A program made the position numbers and the translations under genes. From contig NZ_CP107799.1 of assembly GCF_041431135.1 (NCBI RefSeq), forward strand, positions 9,440,501 through 9,504,500: 64,000 bases of DNA, given 5' to 3'. This document shows positions 41,448 through 50,403 of this stretch, one piece after another. The notes below the pieces were generated by a model. It did no database searches. It saw nothing but the letters and a program-made list of their open reading frames with translations, and was not told the origin of the DNA. Position 1 is the stretch's first letter, and every line of letters starts with the position of its first letter. This DNA is from Streptomyces sp. NBC_00554. GTDB taxonomy: Bacteria; Actinomycetota; Actinomycetes; Streptomycetales; Streptomycetaceae.

Positions 41448-42883
41448 GCGAGCAGTCCCTGAAACAAGAAGCGCACGCGGCGACCGGCCATGTCGACGCC
41501 GGCGACGCGGGCTACAGCAAGTCGCTCAAGTCCCGGCACGTCAACATGATCGCCATCGGCGGAGCCATCGGCACCGGCCTCTTCCTCGGCGCCGGAGGCC
41601 GCCTCGCCGACGCCGGGCCCTCGCTGTTCGTCGCCTACGCGGTCTGCGGCCTCTTCGCCTTCCTGGTCGTCCGCGCGCTCGGCGAACTCGTCCTGTACCG
41701 GCCGTCGTCGGGCGCCTTCGTCTCGTACGCCCGTGAGTTCCTCGGCGAGAAGGGCGCGTACATCGCGGGCTGGATGTACTTCCTCAACTGGGCCACCACC
41801 GGCATCGCCGACATCACCGCCGTGGCCCTCTACACGCACTACTGGGGCATGTTCTCCGACGTCCCGCAGTGGGTGATCGCGCTCATCGCGCTCGCCGTCG
41901 TCCTCACCGTGAACCTCATATCGGTGAAGATGTTCGGTGAACTGGAGTTCTGGTTCGCGATCATCAAGGTTGGCGCACTCGTCGCGTTCATGCTCATCGG
42001 TATCTTCCTCCTTGTCACTCAGCACCCCGTCGACGGTCATGCTCCCGGCCCGTCCCTGATCACCGACAACGGCGGCGTCTTCCCCAACGGCATGCTGCCG
42101 ATGCTCCTGATCATCCAGGGCGTCGTCTTCGCCTACGCCTCCGTCGAACTGGTCGGCGTCGCGGCGGGCGAGACCGAGAACCCCGAGAAGATCATGCCGA
42201 AGGCCATCAACTCCATCATGTGGCGCGTCGGCATCTTCTACGTCGGCTCCGTGCTCCTCCTGTCGATGCTGCTGCCCTGGAACAAGTACACCGGGGGAGA
42301 GAGCCCCTTCGTCACCGTCCTGTCGAACATCGGCATCCCCGCAGCGGGCGGCGTCATGAACCTCGTCGTCCTCACCGCCGCCATGTCCTCGCTCAACTCC
42401 GGCCTGTACTCCACCGGTCGCATCCTGCGCTCCATGGCCATGTCCGGCTCCGCACCGAGGTTCACCGGAGTGATGAGCCGCAGCCAGGTCCCGTACGGCG
42501 GGATCCTGCTCACCAGCGGCATCTGCGTACTCGGCGTCGGCCTCAACTTCGTCGTGCCCGCCGACGCCTTCGAGATCGTGCTGAACTTCGCGGCGATCGG
42601 CATCCTCGCCACCTGGGGCATGATCATGCTCTGCCACCTGCTGTTCTGGCGCAAGACGGAGAACGGCGAGCTGTCCAGGCCGAGTTACCGCCTCCCCGGT
42701 TCGCCGTGGACCGAGGTCGTGACCATCGGCTTCCTGCTCTCCGTGCTCGTTCTGATGTACGCCGACGGGGGCGCCGGACGGACGACCGTGCTGTGTCTCC
42801 CGCTGATCGCGGCGGCTCTCGTCGCCGGCTGGTACGGAGTGCGCCGCCGGGTCGCCGGGATACGCGACGGAGCGGACGCGTGA
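41444..42883 (+). CDS. APC-family amino acid permease (asparagine/GABA permease type)
   Basis: A 479-residue membrane protein with 12 hydrophobic segments. The APC substrate motif is IAIGGAIGTGLFLGAGGRL in the first segment, and later parts are GIADITAVALYTHYW, VAAGETENPEKIMPKAIN and SLNSGLYSTGRILRSMA, as in AnsP and related permeases. It overlaps the regulator by GTGA and the asparaginase by GTGA. It should bring asparagine or a similar amino acid into the cell for the next enzymes. Confidence 0.9.
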   Translation: MSEQSLKQEAHAATGHVDAGDAGYSKSLKSRHVNMIAIGGAIGTGLFLGAGGRLADAGPSLFVAYAVCGLFAFLVVRALGELVLYRPSSGAFVSYAREFLGEKGAYIAGWMYFLNWATTGIADITAVALYTHYWGMFSDVPQWVIALIALAVVLTVNLISVKMFGELEFWFAIIKVGALVAFMLIGIFLLVTQHPVDGHAPGPSLITDNGGVFPNGMLPMLLIIQGVVFAYASVELVGVAAGETENPEKIMPKAINSIMWRVGIFYVGSVLLLSMLLPWNKYTGGESPFVTVLSNIGIPAAGGVMNLVVLTAAMSSLNSGLYSTGRILRSMAMSGSAPRFTGVMSRSQVPYGGILLTSGICVLGVGLNFVVPADAFEIVLNFAAIGILATWGMIMLCHLLFWRKTENGELSRPSYRLPGSPWTEVVTIGFLLSVLVLMYADGGAGRTTVLCLPLIAAALVAGWYGVRRRVAGIRDGADA

Positions 42884-43914
42884 ACCAGGCAGTCAGGTAC
42901 GGCAGTTCACTCGCGGCGGCTCCGGTGATCCGCGAGCCCCTGCACGCACCCGTCGCCCATCTCGTACGCGGCGGAGTCATCGAAGGCATCCACTACGGCT
43001 CGGTCGTCGTGCTGGCCGCCGACGGCCGCGTGGAGCTGCAGATCGGCGACATCGAGGCCGCCTTCTACCCGCGCTCGGCACTCAAACCCCTCCAGGCCGC
43101 GGCGATGCTGCGGGCCGGACTGCCGCTCGACGGCGAGCTGCTCTCGCTGGCCGCGGCCAGCCACTCCGGCGAGGAACGCCATCTGGCCGGCACCCGGCGG
43201 ATCCTGGAGCTGGCCGGACTGCGCGAGGACCAGCTGCGCAACGTCCGGGACCTGCCCTTCGACCCGGTCGTACGCGAGGACTGGGTCCGTGAGGGACGGA
43301 TGCCCTCCCGGCTCGCGCAGAACTGCTCGGGCAAACACGCCGCCATGCTGTACACCGCCAAGCTCAACGGCTGGTCGCTCGACGACTACCTCGACCCCGG
43401 GCACCCGCTCCAGCAGGCCATCGCGGAGATCGTCGAGGACCTCACCGGGCAGGCGATCGCGCGGGTGAGCGTCGACGGCTGCGGGGCGCCCCTGTTGTCG
43501 GTCTCACTGCACGGGCTCGCGCGTGCCGCTGCGCGGATCACCACCGCGGCCCCGGGCACCCCCGAGGCGATGGTGGCCGACGCCATGCGTGAACACGCCG
43601 AGATGGCCTCCGGCTCCGGGCGCGATGTCGCCGCGCTGATGCGGGCCGTGCCGGGGCTGCTCGCCAAGGACGGCTTCGAAGGTGTGCAGGTCGCGGCGCT
43701 GCCGGATGGTCGGGCTGTCGCCGTGAAGATTGCCGACGGGGCCGATCGGGCGCGGGTTCCGGTGACCGCGGCTGCGTTGGTCCGGGCCGGGGTCGACCCG
43801 GCAGCCCTTGCCGAGTTCGGCGGTGCGCCGCTGCTCGGGGGTGGCGTGGTGGTCGGTCACGTCCGCCCTGCCCGTGCGCTTGATCCGCTGCCGGCGCATG
43901 ACATGTGCGCCTGA
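42880..43914 (+). CDS. L-asparaginase, rhizobial (ReAV) type
   Basis: A 344-residue cytoplasmic enzyme. It carries the serine-hydrolase-like SxxK in YPRSALKPLQAAAML (Ser66, Lys69), and the metal-ligand pattern QNCSGKHAAML with VDGCGAPLLSV, as in the class 3 asparaginases first known from Rhizobium. It converts asparagine to aspartate and ammonia. The GTG start overlaps the permease stop. Its product is the substrate of the aspartase at 44047. Confidence 0.88.
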   Translation: MNQAVRYGSSLAAAPVIREPLHAPVAHLVRGGVIEGIHYGSVVVLAADGRVELQIGDIEAAFYPRSALKPLQAAAMLRAGLPLDGELLSLAAASHSGEERHLAGTRRILELAGLREDQLRNVRDLPFDPVVREDWVREGRMPSRLAQNCSGKHAAMLYTAKLNGWSLDDYLDPGHPLQQAIAEIVEDLTGQAIARVSVDGCGAPLLSVSLHGLARAAARITTAAPGTPEAMVADAMREHAEMASGSGRDVAALMRAVPGLLAKDGFEGVQVAALPDGRAVAVKIADGADRARVPVTAAALVRAGVDPAALAEFGGAPLLGGGVVVGHVRPARALDPLPAHDMCA

Positions 43915-43952
43915 GCGCCGTGCGACGAGGGTTGTGGGGCGGGTGCGGGGCC

Positions 43953-43985
43953 GTTGTGGCTGGTCGCGCAGTTCCCCGCGCCCCT
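43953..43985. repeat. dispersed Streptomyces intergenic repeat
   Basis: A 33-base stretch containing TGGCTGGTCGCGCAGTTCCC and ending in CGCGCCCCT resembles a short element that recurs in many Streptomyces intergenic regions. Here it lies between the asparaginase and aspartase genes. Confidence 0.6.
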
Positions 43986-44046
43986 AGGTCCGCTGCCGCT
44001 TACCCATTCTTCTACGCCTCCCCCTTCGAAAGAGGACCGCTCAGCC

Positions 44047-45492
44047 ATGATCACCGTCGCCGTAGCCCACCGCAGCGAACACGACCTGCTCGGAGACCGT
44101 GACGTACCCGCCGAGGCGTACTGGGGGATCCACACCCTGCGCGCCACGGAGAACTTCCCCATCACGGGTACCGCGATCTCCGCCTACCCGCACCTGATCG
44201 ACGCCCTCGCCGCAGTCAAGGAGGCCGCCGCTCGCGCCAACGAGGAACTCGGCCTCCTTGAGCCCCGCAAGGCGGCCGCCATCGTCGCGGCCTGCCGGGA
44301 GATCCGGGACGGCGAACTGCACGACCAGTTCGTCGTCGACGTCATCCAGGGCGGCGCCGGCACCTCGACGAACATGAACGCCAACGAGGTGGTCGCCAAC
44401 CGGGCGTTGGAGCTCCTCGGCCACGCCAAGGGCGACTACCTGCATCTGCACCCCAACGAGGACGTCAACCTCGGCCAGTCGACCAACGACGTCTACCCGA
44501 CCGCGGTCAAGGTCGCCACGGTCTTCGCGGTACGCGGGCTGCTCAAGGCGATGGCCGTGCTCCAGGATGCCTTCGCCCGCAAGGCGGTCGAGTTCCGTGA
44601 CGTCCTGAAGATGGGGCGTACGCAGCTCCAGGACGCGGTGCCGATGACACTGGGCCAGGAGTTCTCGTCGTACGCCGTGATGCTGGACGAGGACCGGCTC
44701 CGCCTCGCCGAGGCCGTCGAGCTGATCCACGAGATCAACCTCGGGGCCACCGCGATCGGCACCGGGCTCAACGCCCCCGCCGGATACGCGGAGTCGGCGC
44801 GCCGCCATCTCGCGGACATCACCGGGCTGCCGCTGGTCACCGCCGCCAATCTGGTCGAGGCGACCCAGGACTGCGGCGCGTTCGTCCAGATGTCGGGCGT
44901 GCTGAAGCGGATCGCGGTCAAGCTGTCCAAGAGCTGCAACGACCTGCGGCTGCTGTCCTCCGGGCCGCGCGCCGGGCTGAACGAGATCAACCTGCCGCCC
45001 GTGCAGGCCGGTTCGAGCATCATGCCAGGCAAGGTCAACCCGGTGATCCCCGAAGTCGTCAACCAGGTCGCCTTCGAGGTGATCGGCAACGACGTCACCA
45101 TCACCATGGCTGCCGAGGCGGGACAGCTCCAGCTCAACGCGTTCGAGCCGATCATCCTGCACTCGCTCTCGGAGAGCATCACGCACCTGAGTGCCGCCTG
45201 CCTGACCCTCGCGGAGAGGTGCGTCGACGGGATCACCGCCAACACGGAGGTGCTCCGCGCGGCGGTCGAGAACTCCATCGGCCTGGTCACCGCGCTCAAC
45301 CCGCACATCGGGTACACGGCGGCCACCGACATCGCCAAGGAGGCCCTCGCCACCGGCCGCGGAGTCGCCGAACTCGTCCTGGAGAAGGGCCTGTTGCCCG
45401 CCGAACGCCTTGAGGCACTGCTCCGGCCCGAGGTGCTCGCGGGCAGCGGCACCCCGAAGGCCACCTCGGGGACCGCCCCGCGGGCGCTCTGA
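44047..45492 (+). CDS. aspA: aspartate ammonia-lyase
   Basis: A 481-residue enzyme of the fumarase/aspartase superfamily: HDLLGDRDVPAEAYWGIHTL, GGAGTSTNMNANEV, NVNLGQSTNDVYPT-like HPNEDVNLGQSTNDVYPTA and the signature GSSIMPGKVNP (about residue 322). The GGAGTSTNMN and EAYWG forms favour aspartase over fumarase. It turns aspartate into fumarate and ammonia. AAAGAGGA precedes the ATG at 44047. It lies 132 bases after the asparaginase gene and probably forms the same pathway. Confidence 0.93.
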   Translation: MITVAVAHRSEHDLLGDRDVPAEAYWGIHTLRATENFPITGTAISAYPHLIDALAAVKEAAARANEELGLLEPRKAAAIVAACREIRDGELHDQFVVDVIQGGAGTSTNMNANEVVANRALELLGHAKGDYLHLHPNEDVNLGQSTNDVYPTAVKVATVFAVRGLLKAMAVLQDAFARKAVEFRDVLKMGRTQLQDAVPMTLGQEFSSYAVMLDEDRLRLAEAVELIHEINLGATAIGTGLNAPAGYAESARRHLADITGLPLVTAANLVEATQDCGAFVQMSGVLKRIAVKLSKSCNDLRLLSSGPRAGLNEINLPPVQAGSSIMPGKVNPVIPEVVNQVAFEVIGNDVTITMAAEAGQLQLNAFEPIILHSLSESITHLSAACLTLAERCVDGITANTEVLRAAVENSIGLVTALNPHIGYTAATDIAKEALATGRGVAELVLEKGLLPAERLEALLRPEVLAGSGTPKATSGTAPRAL

Positions 45493-45525
45493 GCCGATGA
45501 GCACCGGGACCGGCCGGACGGCACA

Positions 45526-46458
45526 ATGGTGATCATGTCCCCGTCGCTGACCTTTCAGCCGGTCCTCGAACGCATCGCCACCGAGATCGCGCAGACCCCC
45601 GGCCGCGGGCGGCCCGCCGACTACATCCCGGCGCTCGCCGCCTGCGACCCGCGCCGCTTCGGCATGGCCGTCGCCGAGCTCGACGGCACGGTCTACGGCG
45701 TGGGGGACTGGCGGGTGCCCTTCTCCACCCAGTCCATCACCAAGGTGTTCACGCTCGCCCTCGACCTGACCCGCGAGGGCGACGAGCTGTGGGAGCACGT
45801 CGGCCGCGAGCCCTCCGGCAACGCCTTCAACTCCCTGGTGCAGCTGGAGTACGAGAACGGCATCCCGCGCAACCCGTTCATCAACGCGGGAGCCCTCGTC
45901 GTCACCGATCGCCTGCAGACACAGACCGGAGACGCGGCCGGGTCCCTGCTCGCCTTCCTGCGCGCCGAGAGCGGCAACCAGGACCTGACCTTCGACAAGG
46001 ACGTCGCCGCCTCCGAGGCCGCGCACGGCGACCGCAACGCGGCCCTCGCCCACTTCATGGCGTCGTACGGCAATATCGACAACCCCGTGCCGGTGCTTCT
46101 GGAGCAGTACTTCCGGCAGTGCTCGATCGAGGCGTCCTGCGCCGATCTCGCGCTGGCCACCGGCTTTCTGGCCAGGCACGGCCTCCGGGCCGACGGCTCC
46201 CGGCTGCTCACCCAGACCCAGGCCAAACAGGTCAACGCGGTGATGCTCACCTGCGGCGCCTACGACGCGGCGGGCGAGTTCGCGTACCGCGTGGGGCTGC
46301 CCGGCAAGAGCGGTGTGGGCGGCGGGATCATCGCGGTCGTGCCGGGGCGGTGCACGTTGTGCGTGTGGAGTCCGGGTCTCGACCAGAGCGGGAACTCGGT
46401 GGCGGGCGTCGCGGCTCTCGACCGGTTCACGACGCTGACAGGCGTGTCCGTCTTCTGA
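45526..46458 (+). CDS. glsA: glutaminase
   Basis: A 310-residue serine-dependent beta-lactamase-like glutaminase. The SxxK motif is STQSITK (near residue 69) and other family parts are EPSGNAFNSLVQLEYENGIP, NPFINAGALVVTDRL, and GKSGVGGGIIAVVPGRCTLC with the KSGVGG box. It hydrolyses glutamine to glutamate and ammonia. The ATG at 45526 and a second ATG at 45535 are both possible and neither has a good ribosome site. It is 33 bases after aspA and likely cotranscribed, which makes the cluster a general amide nitrogen scavenging set. Confidence 0.93.
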   Translation: MVIMSPSLTFQPVLERIATEIAQTPGRGRPADYIPALAACDPRRFGMAVAELDGTVYGVGDWRVPFSTQSITKVFTLALDLTREGDELWEHVGREPSGNAFNSLVQLEYENGIPRNPFINAGALVVTDRLQTQTGDAAGSLLAFLRAESGNQDLTFDKDVAASEAAHGDRNAALAHFMASYGNIDNPVPVLLEQYFRQCSIEASCADLALATGFLARHGLRADGSRLLTQTQAKQVNAVMLTCGAYDAAGEFAYRVGLPGKSGVGGGIIAVVPGRCTLCVWSPGLDQSGNSVAGVAALDRFTTLTGVSVF

Positions 46459-46595
46459 TCCGCCGTCCCGGCGGGGGCTGTCCGTGCCCGGAACCGGTCC
46501 TGGTCGCGCGGATCTCACACGGAGGTCACGCGCAGGCCGCCGTCCGGAGAGAAGTACGTCGCTTTACGGCCACTCGGCGTTGACACGCTTCTCGA

Positions 46596-47993
46596 GTGTT
46601 GGCCATGGCTTTTCCCGTCGATCTCCGCCGCTGTCAGGCTCTCGGTCTGGCCGGCTCCGCCTTTCTCGCTCTCGGCGGTGAGACGGCCGGAGCCCTGCCC
46701 GCGCGGGAGTTTCTCGCCCCCGAGTCCGCCGAGGCCGTACTCGGCCTGGTCGGCGTGTACTTCGGCGTCGTCCTGCTCATAGCGGCCTGGGCGCTGCTCG
46801 GCACCGTCGTACGCGGCCCCGAACCGCCGACTCCGCGGTCCCTGCTGCTCGTTCTGGCCGTCTGGGCGGCACCGCTACTGCTCGCGCCACCGCTGTTCAG
46901 CCGCGACGTGTACAGCTATCTCGCGCAGGGCGCGATGGTCGACGCGCACATCGACGTGTACGCGCACGGCCCGGCGCAGCTCGGCGGTCCGCTCGCCGAC
47001 GAGGTGGCGCCGGTGTGGCAGCAGAGCACGACGCCGTACGGCCCGGTCTTCCTCGCCGTCGCCTCCGCACTGTCCGGCCTCACCCGCGGGGAGCTCCCGG
47101 CCGGACTGCTCGGCATGCGTCTGGTCGCCCTGCTGGGTGTCGGCCTGATGGCGGCGGCGCTGCCCCGGCTCGCCCGGCACAGCGGAGCCGATCCGGCCGC
47201 CGCGCTGTGGCTGGGCGCGCTCAACCCCCTCGTCCTGCTGCACCTGGTGGCCGGAGCGCACAACGACGCCATCATGCTCGGACTGCTCGGCACCGGACTG
47301 GTGGCCGCGCGCGGCCGCTGGCCGGTCGTGGGCGTCGTCCTCATCACCCTCGCGGCACTGGTCAAGGCGCCCGCCGCGCTCGGCCTGCTTGCGGTGATCG
47401 CGCTGCGCGGGCGGCGGGGGGTGGTGCGCTCCACCCTGACCACCGCCGTCGCCGCTCTCGCCACCACCGTCGTGGTGACCACCGTCACCGGCACGGGCTA
47501 CGGCTGGATCGCGGCTCTGAAGACCCCCGTGTCGCCGCACAACTGGTCGCTCACCAGCCTGCTCGGCCGTGCCACCGGCACCCTACTCGAGAAACTCGGC
47601 AGCGGCCTCGCACCGCTGGCCCTGCCCGCCTGGCACACGGCCGGAATCGTGGTGACCGTACTCATCGTCCTGTTCATATGGCTGCGCCTCAGGCCGGGAC
47701 CGATCTACGCACTGGGCCTGAGCCTCGCCGCCGTTGCCGTGTTCGGTCCGGCGATCCGGCCCTGGTACGCGCTGTGGGGGCTGTTCCTCATCGCCGCGGC
47801 GGCGCCCAGCGGTTCGGTGCGCCACCGGGTCGCGGCCGTGAGCGGAGTCCTCGCGCTCGCCGTGCTGCCGAGCGGGTACGCGCCGGACGCCGAACAGGTG
47901 ATCCTGGCCGTCTCCGGCGGACTGCTCGCCCTCGTCGTCCTCTGGCAGGCCCATCAAGCGGCGCAGGCGCCGGTACTGGAGCGCACCGCATGA
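46596..47993 (+). CDS. MptB-like polyprenol-phosphomannose mannosyltransferase
   Basis: A 465-residue membrane protein with about 12 segments, in the MptB/GT-C style. The catalytic acidic motif and loop are FSRDVYSYLAQGAMVDAHID, followed by TTPYGPVFLAVASALSG, NPLVLLHLVAGAHNDAIMLG and RPWYALWGLFL. MptB proteins add alpha-1,6 mannose from polyprenol phosphate in mycobacteria and corynebacteria; the Streptomyces product is not known. A GTG at 46596 or an ATG at 46605 is the start. The stop overlaps the next gene (ATGA). Confidence 0.82.
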   Translation: MLAMAFPVDLRRCQALGLAGSAFLALGGETAGALPAREFLAPESAEAVLGLVGVYFGVVLLIAAWALLGTVVRGPEPPTPRSLLLVLAVWAAPLLLAPPLFSRDVYSYLAQGAMVDAHIDVYAHGPAQLGGPLADEVAPVWQQSTTPYGPVFLAVASALSGLTRGELPAGLLGMRLVALLGVGLMAAALPRLARHSGADPAAALWLGALNPLVLLHLVAGAHNDAIMLGLLGTGLVAARGRWPVVGVVLITLAALVKAPAALGLLAVIALRGRRGVVRSTLTTAVAALATTVVVTTVTGTGYGWIAALKTPVSPHNWSLTSLLGRATGTLLEKLGSGLAPLALPAWHTAGIVVTVLIVLFIWLRLRPGPIYALGLSLAAVAVFGPAIRPWYALWGLFLIAAAAPSGSVRHRVAAVSGVLALAVLPSGYAPDAEQVILAVSGGLLALVVLWQAHQAAQAPVLERTA

Positions 47994-49414
47994 GACGCCC
48001 GCGCTCCTTTCCCGGACTTCCCCGCGTTACTCCGAGACTTCCCCGTACGGACCGGGGACGCCTGTTCCTGGTACTGGGACTCACCGCCGCAGTGACCGTG
48101 TTCACCGCCACCGTGCCGCTCCTGCGCGACTGGTTCGACCTGCGCGTCTACTACGGGACGATCGACGCCTGGGCCCACCACGACGGGCGGATCTACGACT
48201 ACCTCGTGCCCGGGACGACGTACGGCTTCACCTATCCGCCGTTCGCCGCCCTCAGCATGCTGCCCATGGCGCTGGTCGGACTGCACACCGCGATCGCCAT
48301 CGGACTGCTCCTCAACCTCGCCGCGCTCGCAGCCGTGGTGTGGATCCTCGTCGGGCCCGCGCTGCGCCGCTACGGCTGGTTCGGCTTCGCCTTGGCGGCC
48401 TGCCTGCTGGCCCTGTTCGAACCGGTCCGCGACACCTTCACCTTCGGCCAGGTGAACCTGCTGCTCCTGGCCCTCGTCCTGAGTGACCTGTGGCTGCTGG
48501 CCACCGGCCGGGGCCGCCGGGCGGGCGTCGGTATCGGCCTCGCCGCGGCCATCAAGCTCACCCCCGCGATCTTCATCGGCATGCTGCTGCTGGCAAGGCG
48601 CTGGCGTGCCGCCGGAGTTGCCACGGGCGTCGCCGCCGCGGCCACCGCCCTTGCGGCCTGGGTGGCGCCGGACGCCTCGCGTTTCTACTGGACCCACGCG
48701 CTGTGGGACACGGACCGCATCGGACGCCTCGGCTATGTCTCCAACCAGTCGTTGCAGGGCGTCCTGGCCCGGCTCGCCGCGCCGGGCGAACCGAGCAAGG
48801 CCCTCTGGGCGGCCACCGCCCTGGTGGTCCTGTGCGTATGGGCCTGGCGGACTTCCCGTGCGGTGGCCGCCGAGGACTGGACGGCCGCGTTCGCCCTCAC
48901 CGGCCTCACCGCCTGCCTCGTCAGCCCGATCACCTGGGTGCACCACCTCGTCTGGCTGCTGCCGGCCTTCGCCGTGCTGCTGCGCAGGCGCCGGCTGCGG
49001 GTCGCGGGCATCCTGTACGCGATCCTGTGCACCAGCGTGGTGTGGCTGTGGTTCGACGACGCGTCCGGCGTCGACGGCTTCGTCGGCAGCAACGCGTATA
49101 CGTGGATCACGCTCGGGCTGCTGCTGTGGCTGCCGGTCGGTCAGCCGCGCGCCGGCCGGCCGACTCTGATCCGCAGGGCCAGGGCGACGATTCCCGCGCC
49201 GAGACAGGCCGCGCCCGCGATCGCGGCAGCCGCGGGCCAGCCGGGTCCGTCGGTCGCGGGCAGCGCGACCGGCAGGGCGGCGGCGGGTCCAGCCGCCGGC
49301 ACGGGACGCGTGTCGAGGAGCGACCCGACGGGCTCTACCCGCCCGGACGCCTTGAAACCCCAGTCGAGCAGCGAGCGGGCCTCCTCGTACACCGTGAACC
49401 CGCCGCCCGCCTGA
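47990..49414 (+). CDS. GT87-type glycosyltransferase (PimE-like)
   Basis: A 474-residue membrane protein in the DUF2029/GT87 family. It has RDWFDLRVYYGTIDAW (the Asp that is catalytic in PimE), YGFTYPPFAALSMLPM, FTFGQVNLLLLALVLSDLWL and SPITWVHHLVWLLPAF. The recognised family fold ends near LGLLLWLPVG (residue about 383). The frame then goes on for another 91 codons, Pro/Ala/Arg-rich, antisense to the carboxypeptidase gene. The tail is either a real extension or the result of a lost stop codon. ATG at 47990 overlaps the MptB-like stop. Confidence 0.8.
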   Translation: MRRPRSFPGLPRVTPRLPRTDRGRLFLVLGLTAAVTVFTATVPLLRDWFDLRVYYGTIDAWAHHDGRIYDYLVPGTTYGFTYPPFAALSMLPMALVGLHTAIAIGLLLNLAALAAVVWILVGPALRRYGWFGFALAACLLALFEPVRDTFTFGQVNLLLLALVLSDLWLLATGRGRRAGVGIGLAAAIKLTPAIFIGMLLLARRWRAAGVATGVAAAATALAAWVAPDASRFYWTHALWDTDRIGRLGYVSNQSLQGVLARLAAPGEPSKALWAATALVVLCVWAWRTSRAVAAEDWTAAFALTGLTACLVSPITWVHHLVWLLPAFAVLLRRRRLRVAGILYAILCTSVVWLWFDDASGVDGFVGSNAYTWITLGLLLWLPVGQPRAGRPTLIRRARATIPAPRQAAPAIAAAAGQPGPSVAGSATGRAAAGPAAGTGRVSRSDPTGSTRPDALKPQSSSERASSYTVNPPPA

Positions 49415-50301
49415 GGATTCATCACGGTGACGATCAGGGTGCGCCCGCCCCGGCGCGCGGCGGCCACGAGTGTGCTGCCCGCGTTGCTGGTGGAGCCGTT
49501 CTTGACGCCGATCAGGCCCGGGTACGGCTCCACCCCGTCGGCGCCGGTCAGCAGCCGGTTGGTGTTCTCGATCTCGAAGGACCAGCCGCCCCCACCGGGG
49601 AACATGGCCTCGACGGTGGAGCAGTACCGTGCGAAGTCGGCGTTGCGCAGCCCGGCCCGCCCGAACACCGCCAGGTCGTAGGCCGACGAGACCTGCCCCG
49701 GGGTGTCGTATCCGTCGGGGGAGCGGACGTGTGTGTCGAGGGCGCCCAGGGCCCGGGCCTTGGCCTGCATCCGGGCGGCCGTGGTGCGCCAGCCGCCGTT
49801 CATCGCGGCGAGCACGTGGACGGCGTCGTTGCCGGAGTTGAGGAAGACACCGCGCCAGAGGTCCGCCACCCGGTAGGTGCGTCCCTCGGCGACGCCCACC
49901 AGGCTGCTGCCGTCGCCGATGCCCTGCAGTTCCTCCTCGGTGACGGTGTGCCGGATGCCGCCGGGCAGTACGGGGAGAACCGTGAGGGCGAAAAGGGTCT
50001 TCAGTGTGCTCGCGGGCGGCAGTTTGCGGTGCGCGTTGTGCGCGGCGAGCACTCCGCCGGTGCGGGCGTCGGCCACCAGCCACGACAGTGCGGAGACGTC
50101 CTCGGGGACCTCGGGGGCTCCGGCTCTTGGCCGTACCTGCGTCCCGGCCCGGTACAGCGGCGGCTGCGAGGCCGAGGCTCTAGGTGTCCCCGGGTCCGTG
50201 CCGGCTCGGGCGGCGGCCGCACTCGGTGCGAGGGCCAGGGCCCCGGCCACACAGACGGCGGAACAGCGGACGGCGGCGCGGGAAGAGAATCCGATGGTCA
50301 T
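49141..50301 (-). CDS. D-alanyl-D-alanine carboxypeptidase (S11 family)
   Basis: A 386-residue exported protein. The signal peptide (1-31) is followed by the serine peptidase motifs SxxK in PPASTLKTLFALTVL, SGN in FLNSGNDAVHVLA and the K-T-G equivalent KNGS in IGVKNGSTSNAG. A Pro/Ala linker leads to a C-terminal membrane anchor, WPAAAAIAGAACLGAGIVAL, and a short Arg-rich tail. It trims peptidoglycan pentapeptides at the outer face of the membrane. The ATG at 50301 gives the cleaner signal peptide. It converges on, and overlaps by 274 bases, the glycosyltransferase gene. Confidence 0.9.
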   Translation of the reverse strand: MTIGFSSRAAVRCSAVCVAGALALAPSAAAARAGTDPGTPRASASQPPLYRAGTQVRPRAGAPEVPEDVSALSWLVADARTGGVLAAHNAHRKLPPASTLKTLFALTVLPVLPGGIRHTVTEEELQGIGDGSSLVGVAEGRTYRVADLWRGVFLNSGNDAVHVLAAMNGGWRTTAARMQAKARALGALDTHVRSPDGYDTPGQVSSAYDLAVFGRAGLRNADFARYCSTVEAMFPGGGGWSFEIENTNRLLTGADGVEPYPGLIGVKNGSTSNAGSTLVAAARRGGRTLIVTVMNPQAGGGFTVYEEARSLLDWGFKASGRVEPVGSLLDTRPVPAAGPAAALPVALPATDGPGWPAAAAIAGAACLGAGIVALALRIRVGRPARG

Positions 50302-50403
50302 TCCGCAAACGTAGGAACGTACATGCCGTACGCCGGGGTGCCAGGCCCGAACGGCGGGATCGAGCACCCGGATGCCGCACGCGGGAGGTGCGGACGGCAG
50401 TGG

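Noticed and set aside
44041..46518. An 825-codon open frame on the minus strand
   Set aside because: It is antisense to aspA and glsA, which have clear motifs. The antisense protein is Arg/Gly/Asp-rich with no recognisable fold.
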